From NCBI GenBank assembly GCA_963643215.1, contig CAVIJY010000023.1, positions 1 to 26,501 of the forward strand: DNA of 26,501 nucleotides. Direction: 5' to 3'. Origin of the DNA: Darwinimomas sp963643215 (GTDB lineage Bacteria > Bacillota > Clostridia > Lachnospirales > Lachnospiraceae). Under the pieces are notes generated by a model, which saw only the letters and a list, made by a program, of their open reading frames with translations, did not search any database and was not told the origin of the DNA. The position numbers were made by a program, and so were the translations under genes. Below, in pieces: positions 22,704-26,501 of the stretch. The stretch's first letter is position 1; every line of letters starts with the position of its first letter.

Positions 22704-23963
22704 ATGAAGCTTTGTATGATATCACTTGGATGTGACAAGAATCTGGTTGATTCCGAGATGATGATGGGTATGCTCAGCGGCAGATACGAATTTACGGATG
22801 ATGAAGAGGATGCCGATGTCATAATAGTCAACACCTGCTGCTTCATACTTGATGCGCAGGAGGAAAGCGTGCAGACATTGCTGAGGGTGGCTCAGTACAA
22901 GCATACCGGACATTTGAAGGAGCTTATAGTTGTCGGATGCATGGCAGAGCGCTACAGAGATGAGATACCGCAGGAGATTCCGGAGGTGGACAGAGTGCTG
23001 ACCATGAAGGAATTTGCGGATCAGATCAAATCTGTAAAGCCTGAGGAGAGGATGATATCCACTCCCGGATGGTACGCGTATCTGAAGATAGCAGAGGGCT
23101 GCGGGAAGCATTGCACATATTGCATCATACCGAAGCTGAGGGGCGATTATGTGAGCTATCCCATGGAGGATTTGCTTGCACAGGCACGCATGCTTGCTCA
23201 GGCCGGAGTACGGGAGCTCATCCTGGTAGCTCAGGAGACGACACTCTACGGTGTGGACATTTACGGCAAAAAGATGCTTCCGGAGCTTCTGAGACAGCTG
23301 TGCGCCATAGACGGTATAGAATGGATAAGACTGCTTTATGCTTATCCTGAGGAGATCACAGACGAGCTTATAGCAACGATGGCAGCTGAGCCGAAGGTGC
23401 TGCATTATATCGATATGCCTATACAGCACGCCTCAGACCGTATACTGAAGCGCATGGGACGGCTGACTGACCGTGCAGATCTGGAATCGGTCATCAAAAG
23501 GCTCAGAGCCGCCATGCCGGATATCGCGCTGAGAACGACGCTTATCTCGGGCTTCCCGGGGGAGACACAGGAGGACCATCGCATATTGATGGACTTCGTC
23601 GAGCAGTCAAGATTTGAGAAACTGGGCGTTTTCCCGTATTCCCGTGAGGACGGAACACCCGCGGCTCAGTTCCCGGATCAGATAGATCAGGAGACGAAGG
23701 AGGCACGCAGAGATGAGATCATGACGCTGCAGCAGCGCATATCTGCGGAGCATCTCAGAAGCGTGACAGGAAAGACGCTGGATGTTATGATAGAGGGAAG
23801 GCTTCCTGAAGAAGGATGCTATGTAGGAAGATCGTATATGGATGCGCCGGACATTGACGGCTATGTGTTTATCGAGACTGATAAGCATCACGAGAGCGGA
23901 GTGATCATAAAGGTGCAGATCACCGGATCGTCGGAGTATGATCTGGTCGGAGTCGAGCATTGA
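22704..23963 (+). CDS. rimO: Ribosomal protein uS12 methylthiotransferase RimO
   Basis: The 419-residue protein has an N-terminal UPF0004 domain with cluster cysteines Cys10 (SLGCDKN), Cys45 (NTCCF) and Cys79 (VGCMAER). The radical-SAM motif CGKHCTYC has Cys133, Cys137 and Cys140. A C-terminal TRAM domain ends the protein. SLGCDKNLVDSE identifies RimO rather than MiaB. It attaches a methylthio group to an aspartate of uS12. GGAGAGG at 22691-22697 precedes the ATG. pgsA follows, a common clostridial order. Confidence 0.96.
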   Translation: MKLCMISLGCDKNLVDSEMMMGMLSGRYEFTDDEEDADVIIVNTCCFILDAQEESVQTLLRVAQYKHTGHLKELIVVGCMAERYRDEIPQEIPEVDRVLTMKEFADQIKSVKPEERMISTPGWYAYLKIAEGCGKHCTYCIIPKLRGDYVSYPMEDLLAQARMLAQAGVRELILVAQETTLYGVDIYGKKMLPELLRQLCAIDGIEWIRLLYAYPEEITDELIATMAAEPKVLHYIDMPIQHASDRILKRMGRLTDRADLESVIKRLRAAMPDIALRTTLISGFPGETQEDHRILMDFVEQSRFEKLGVFPYSREDGTPAAQFPDQIDQETKEARRDEIMTLQQRISAEHLRSVTGKTLDVMIEGRLPEEGCYVGRSYMDAPDIDGYVFIETDKHHESGVIIKVQITGSSEYDLVGVEH

Positions 23964-24011
23964 GCGGCGGGGAGAATCCCGGGATGCATTGATTCGAAAC
24001 GGAGAGTGTCA

Positions 24012-24551
24012 ATGAATATCTGCAACAAGCTGACAATATCAAGATGTGTTATGGTTCCTTTCTTTGCGGCTGCACTGCTTAAGGGCGGCGGCAGCGGGAT
24101 ATGGAATACGGCTGCACTTATCATATTTATAGTTGCATCGCTGACGGATACGCTGGACGGATATCTGGCACGCAGCCGCAATATGATCACGGATTTCGGA
24201 AAGTTTATGGATCCGCTGGCAGACAAGATACTTGTAAACTCCGCGCTGGTGTGTTTCGTTTATATGCAGAGGCTGTCACCGTGGGTTTTGATAATCATAC
24301 TGCTGCGTGAGTTTATCATCAGCGGCTTCAGGCTGATAGCGGCCGAGAAGGGCGTGGTGATTGCGGCGAACAAATGGGGCAAGGCCAAGACTGTAGTACA
24401 GATGATATGTGTCATTGTCATGCTGCTGAATATTGAGCTTTTAAGACCGGCAGAAAGGGTGCTCATATGGGCGATGACGATACTGACCGTTGTCAGCCTT
24501 GCGGTATATCTGAGGGACAACCGCGAGATCATGGCAGGCGGGACATGGTAA
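24012..24551 (+). CDS. pgsA: CDP-diacylglycerol-glycerol-3-phosphate 3-phosphatidyltransferase
   Basis: This 179-residue membrane protein carries the CDP-alcohol phosphatidyltransferase signature DTLDGYLARSRN...GKFMDPLADK with all expected Asp residues. It makes phosphatidylglycerol phosphate, the committed step to phosphatidylglycerol. The ATG at 24012 (MNICNKLTISR) is preferred over a GTG at 24006, because GGAG at about 24001-24004 is better spaced for it. Confidence 0.95.
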   Translation: MNICNKLTISRCVMVPFFAAALLKGGGSGIWNTAALIIFIVASLTDTLDGYLARSRNMITDFGKFMDPLADKILVNSALVCFVYMQRLSPWVLIIILLREFIISGFRLIAAEKGVVIAANKWGKAKTVVQMICVIVMLLNIELLRPAERVLIWAMTILTVVSLAVYLRDNREIMAGGTW

Positions 24552-24554
24552 GCG

Positions 24555-24869
24555 ATGATTACATGGAGCAGAAATATTCGATATTCAAAAAGCGCCGAAG
24601 CAGATGCGATAAGGATACGGCATGATATCCGGAGAGGCGAGCCGCGGCCGTTCACATATCTGATAGTGATGCCGGAGAGCGGATCAAAGCCGGAGATGTA
24701 TCACAATATGACACTGCTGTCCTCCCTTCATAAAAGGCAGAAGTATATGATAATAGGCATCGCCGAGGGGCGGACGGAGGCGCTGGAGCTGTTTGGAAAG
24801 ATGATCGCGGATGTATATAAGAGGGATTCCGGTTTAAATTATGCTGAATATTTTACTGGTGATTCTTAA
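24555..24869 (+). CDS. Protein of unknown function between pgsA and the DUF2953 gene
   Basis: This is a 104-residue soluble protein with no signal peptide or membrane segment. Visible features are a basic N-terminal half (RIRHDIRRGEPRP) and a central hydrophobic strand TYLIVMPES. The C-terminal half pairs a strand YMIIGIAEG with a helix EALELFGKMIADVYK. It starts 3 bp after pgsA and overlaps the next gene by 29 bp, so it is embedded in the operon and probably genuine. I do not recognise the family. The ribosome site is weak. Confidence 0.75.
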   Translation: MITWSRNIRYSKSAEADAIRIRHDIRRGEPRPFTYLIVMPESGSKPEMYHNMTLLSSLHKRQKYMIIGIAEGRTEALELFGKMIADVYKRDSGLNYAEYFTGDS

Positions 24870-25887
24870 GACGGCGGGGATCCTCTCGGCGCTGCTGATA
24901 TTCCTGATACTGCTTGTGCTGCTGACAGTGCTTCTGGTGCCCGTCAGATACAGCATCTCGGGAGAGTACGCAGAGCAATGCAGGCCGAAGGCCGATGTGA
25001 ATATTTCATGGCTGCAAAGGCTTTTGAAAGCCCATATCGGATATGACGGCGCTCTGAGCTATGACATCAGGATATTCGGAAGATGCATAGAGTCATCGGA
25101 GAGGCCGAGGACGGAGCCGCCCGAACCGATGAAGACGGAGCCGCCTGAACCGACGAAGACGGAGTCACCTGAATCGGCGAAGGCAGAACCGGCACATCAG
25201 GAAGCTGCCGGGAACAAACCGGCAGCGGCCGAGAAGGCAGATAAGCCTGAGACAGACAGGTCAGAAACCGGCAAAACGGAGCCGGATAAGCCCGGGACTG
25301 ATAAATCAGACAATGACCGGCTCGAGAGCGGCAAGGAGCCTTATGAGGGGAACGGACATGACGCTGTGCCGCGTCCAGATGAAACGAACGCCGAGCCGGA
25401 GCCGCATACGGCAGGCGGAACTCATCCCGCTCAGGGCAGAATCAGAAGAGCATTGGGCAGACTGCTGGACAGAATAAGGCGCCTGATCATCAGACTCTGG
25501 GGATTTATAAAGAGGATTCGCGAAAACAAGGACGGTGTGAGAGCCTTTTTTGCTGATTCAGGCAACAAGAGAGCGTTGACGCTGCTCTGGAGCAGCACAA
25601 GGAAGATGCTGTCGCATATATGGCCGAGGATGCTTGACGGACATCTGACATTCGGATTTGACGATCCGGCGGTGACGGGATATGCTCTTGCTGCGCTGTC
25701 GATGTTGCCCGGCGGTGACGGGACGGATATGACAGTGACTCCGGTATTTGACAGAAAATATCTGGACTGCGCGGGAAGGCTGCAAGGAAGAGTCAGACTG
25801 GCTGTTCCGGCAGGGATCGTACTTAAGATTTATTTCGACAAGGACTGCAGAAAATTATATTCGGAGGTTGCAAATGGCGGAAAGTAA
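24841..25887 (+). CDS. DUF2953 membrane-anchored protein (YtfI-like)
   Basis: The 348-residue protein starts with a long hydrophobic segment (about 3-36), then a short conserved part to about 80. A disordered Pro/Glu/Lys/Asp-rich insert covers about 86-198, followed by the conserved DUF2953 C-terminal half (LTFGFDDPAVTGYALAALSML, RVRLAVPAGIVLKIYFDKD). In Bacillus the homologous ytfI is next to ytfJ, as here. Function is unknown; a sporulation role is inferred from that linkage. It overlaps both neighbours. Confidence 0.88.
   Translation: MLNILLVILKTAGILSALLIFLILLVLLTVLLVPVRYSISGEYAEQCRPKADVNISWLQRLLKAHIGYDGALSYDIRIFGRCIESSERPRTEPPEPMKTEPPEPTKTESPESAKAEPAHQEAAGNKPAAAEKADKPETDRSETGKTEPDKPGTDKSDNDRLESGKEPYEGNGHDAVPRPDETNAEPEPHTAGGTHPAQGRIRRALGRLLDRIRRLIIRLWGFIKRIRENKDGVRAFFADSGNKRALTLLWSSTRKMLSHIWPRMLDGHLTFGFDDPAVTGYALAALSMLPGGDGTDMTVTPVFDRKYLDCAGRLQGRVRLAVPAGIVLKIYFDKDCRKLYSEVANGGK
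25114..25185 (+). repeat. 24-bp in-frame direct repeats in the DUF2953 gene
   Basis: Three imperfect 24-bp units each encode an eight-residue Glu/Pro/Lys pattern of the type EPPEPxKT. The third unit has diverged. They lie in the disordered insert. Confidence 0.8.
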
Positions 25888-26281
25888 TGTCGGGACAACT
25901 ATAGAAGCCCTGTTTGAGGGACTGAATACATTTGTGTCATCCAAAACGGTGGTAGGAGAGCCTGTCAAGGCGGGAGACGCTGTCATCATTCCGCTCATGG
26001 ATGTGACATGCGGTCTTGCCGCAGGATCATTTGCGGATAACGCATCTGCCAAAGGAAGCGGGGGCATGGGCACGAAGATGTCTCCGGTCGCTATGATCAT
26101 TATTCAGAACGGCGCAGTGCGTATGATCAATATCAAGGATCAGGACAGTCTCACGAGAATCATAGAGATGGTACCGGGATTCATAGACAGACTGACCGGA
26201 AAGGCCGTGTCTGAGGGTGCAGTGGAATCGGCTAAAAAGCTGGCAAGAGATGCCGCTCCGGTCATAAAAACCGAGAAATAG
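25874..26281 (+). CDS. gerW: GerW/YtfJ-family sporulation protein
   Basis: The 135-residue protein has the family blocks TTIEALFEGLNTFVSSKTVVG, DAVIIPLMDV and the glycine-rich KGSGGMGTKMSPVAMIII. GerW is needed for proper spore germination in Bacillus. GGAGG at 25863-25867 and the ATG lie within the end of the DUF2953 gene (14 bp overlap). It is the last gene of the eight-gene run and is followed by a bidirectional terminator. Its presence suggests a sporulating lineage. Confidence 0.93.
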   Translation: MAESNVGTTIEALFEGLNTFVSSKTVVGEPVKAGDAVIIPLMDVTCGLAAGSFADNASAKGSGGMGTKMSPVAMIIIQNGAVRMINIKDQDSLTRIIEMVPGFIDRLTGKAVSEGAVESAKKLARDAAPVIKTEK

Positions 26282-26288
26282 GCAAATA

Positions 26289-26319
26289 AAAAGGAGAGAC
26301 GCGGGTCTCTCCTTTTTAA
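26289..26319. terminator. Bidirectional intrinsic terminator between gerW and rpmB
   Basis: GGAGAGA pairs with TCTCTCC across a six-base loop, with AAAAA before and TTTTT after. It can stop transcription from both convergent genes. Confidence 0.93.
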
Positions 26320-26334
26320 GGCATATAGTTTTAA

Positions 26335-26501
26335 TCAAGCGCGCTCGATCTTACCTGAACGCAGACATGAAGTGCATACATACATTCTCTGGCTTCCGCT
26401 TTCTGTCTTAACTCTTACCGACTTGATGTTTGAGTGCCAGATCTTATTGGAACGTCTATGAGAATGGCTCACCATATTACCAAAGTGGACTCCCTTTTCG
26501 C
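26335..26501 (-). CDS. rpmB: 50S ribosomal protein bL28, C-terminal part (5' end outside window)
   Basis: The minus strand encodes the last 55 residues of bL28: EKGVHFGNMVSHSHRRSNK, then IKSVRVKTESGSQRMYVC and CTSCLRSGKIERA. The N-terminal few residues lie beyond the window. It is a 50S subunit protein, and the stop is followed by the shared terminator. Confidence 0.96.
   Translation of the reverse strand, partial: EKGVHFGNMVSHSHRRSNKIWHSNIKSVRVKTESGSQRMYVCTSCLRSGKIERA

Overview
The window looks like chromosomal DNA of a mid-GC, strictly anaerobic Clostridia, most likely Lachnospiraceae. The signs are AGGAGG-type ribosome-binding sites, sigma-A promoters, an infC-rpmI-rplT cluster, a nucleoside ABC system with xpt, rubrerythrin, a gerW/ytfJ sporulation gene beside a DUF2953 gene, and acetyl-CoA synthase (acsB) of the Wood-Ljungdahl pathway. 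No phage, plasmid or transposase gene is visible. The assignment rests on recognised protein families, not on a database search.

Layout. 1-869: end of infC, then rpmI and rplT. 933-1546: a perfect 180-bp tandem array made of hairpins. 1600-1683: tRNA-Leu(CAG) on the minus strand. 1740-7383: xpt, then a BMP-type nucleoside uptake operon (lipoprotein, terminator, ATPase, two permeases). 7488-10277 (minus): a HAD phosphatase downstream of acsB. 10533-10616: tRNA-Leu(AAG). 10745-13148: a PLP-binding YggS protein, a membrane GGDEF protein and rubrerythrin. 13142-15342 (minus): a MATE exporter with a stop/start-coupled MerR regulator, driven by a promoter with a 19-bp spacer and a perfect internal dyad. 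15424-15650: a compact unit with a promoter, a 35-codon Met/Cys-rich ORF and an intrinsic terminator. 15650-15904: a second hairpin-repeat cluster. 15974-18646: metN-metI-metQ. 18782-19285 (minus): a flavodoxin-like protein. 19550-26281: an eight-gene co-oriented run (MATE, Y-family polymerase, YolD-like, rimO, pgsA, unknown, DUF2953, gerW). 26335-26501 (minus): end of rpmB.

How the parts may work together. xpt and the BMP transporter suit purine salvage. The MATE/MerR pair looks self-regulated. The strongest candidate for something undescribed is the Met/Cys-rich short ORF with alternative hairpins and a terminator upstream of the methionine transporter. It resembles ribosome-mediated attenuation, and no SAM riboswitch or T-box is apparent there. 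The two hairpin-repeat clusters share building blocks and are the other unexplained feature.
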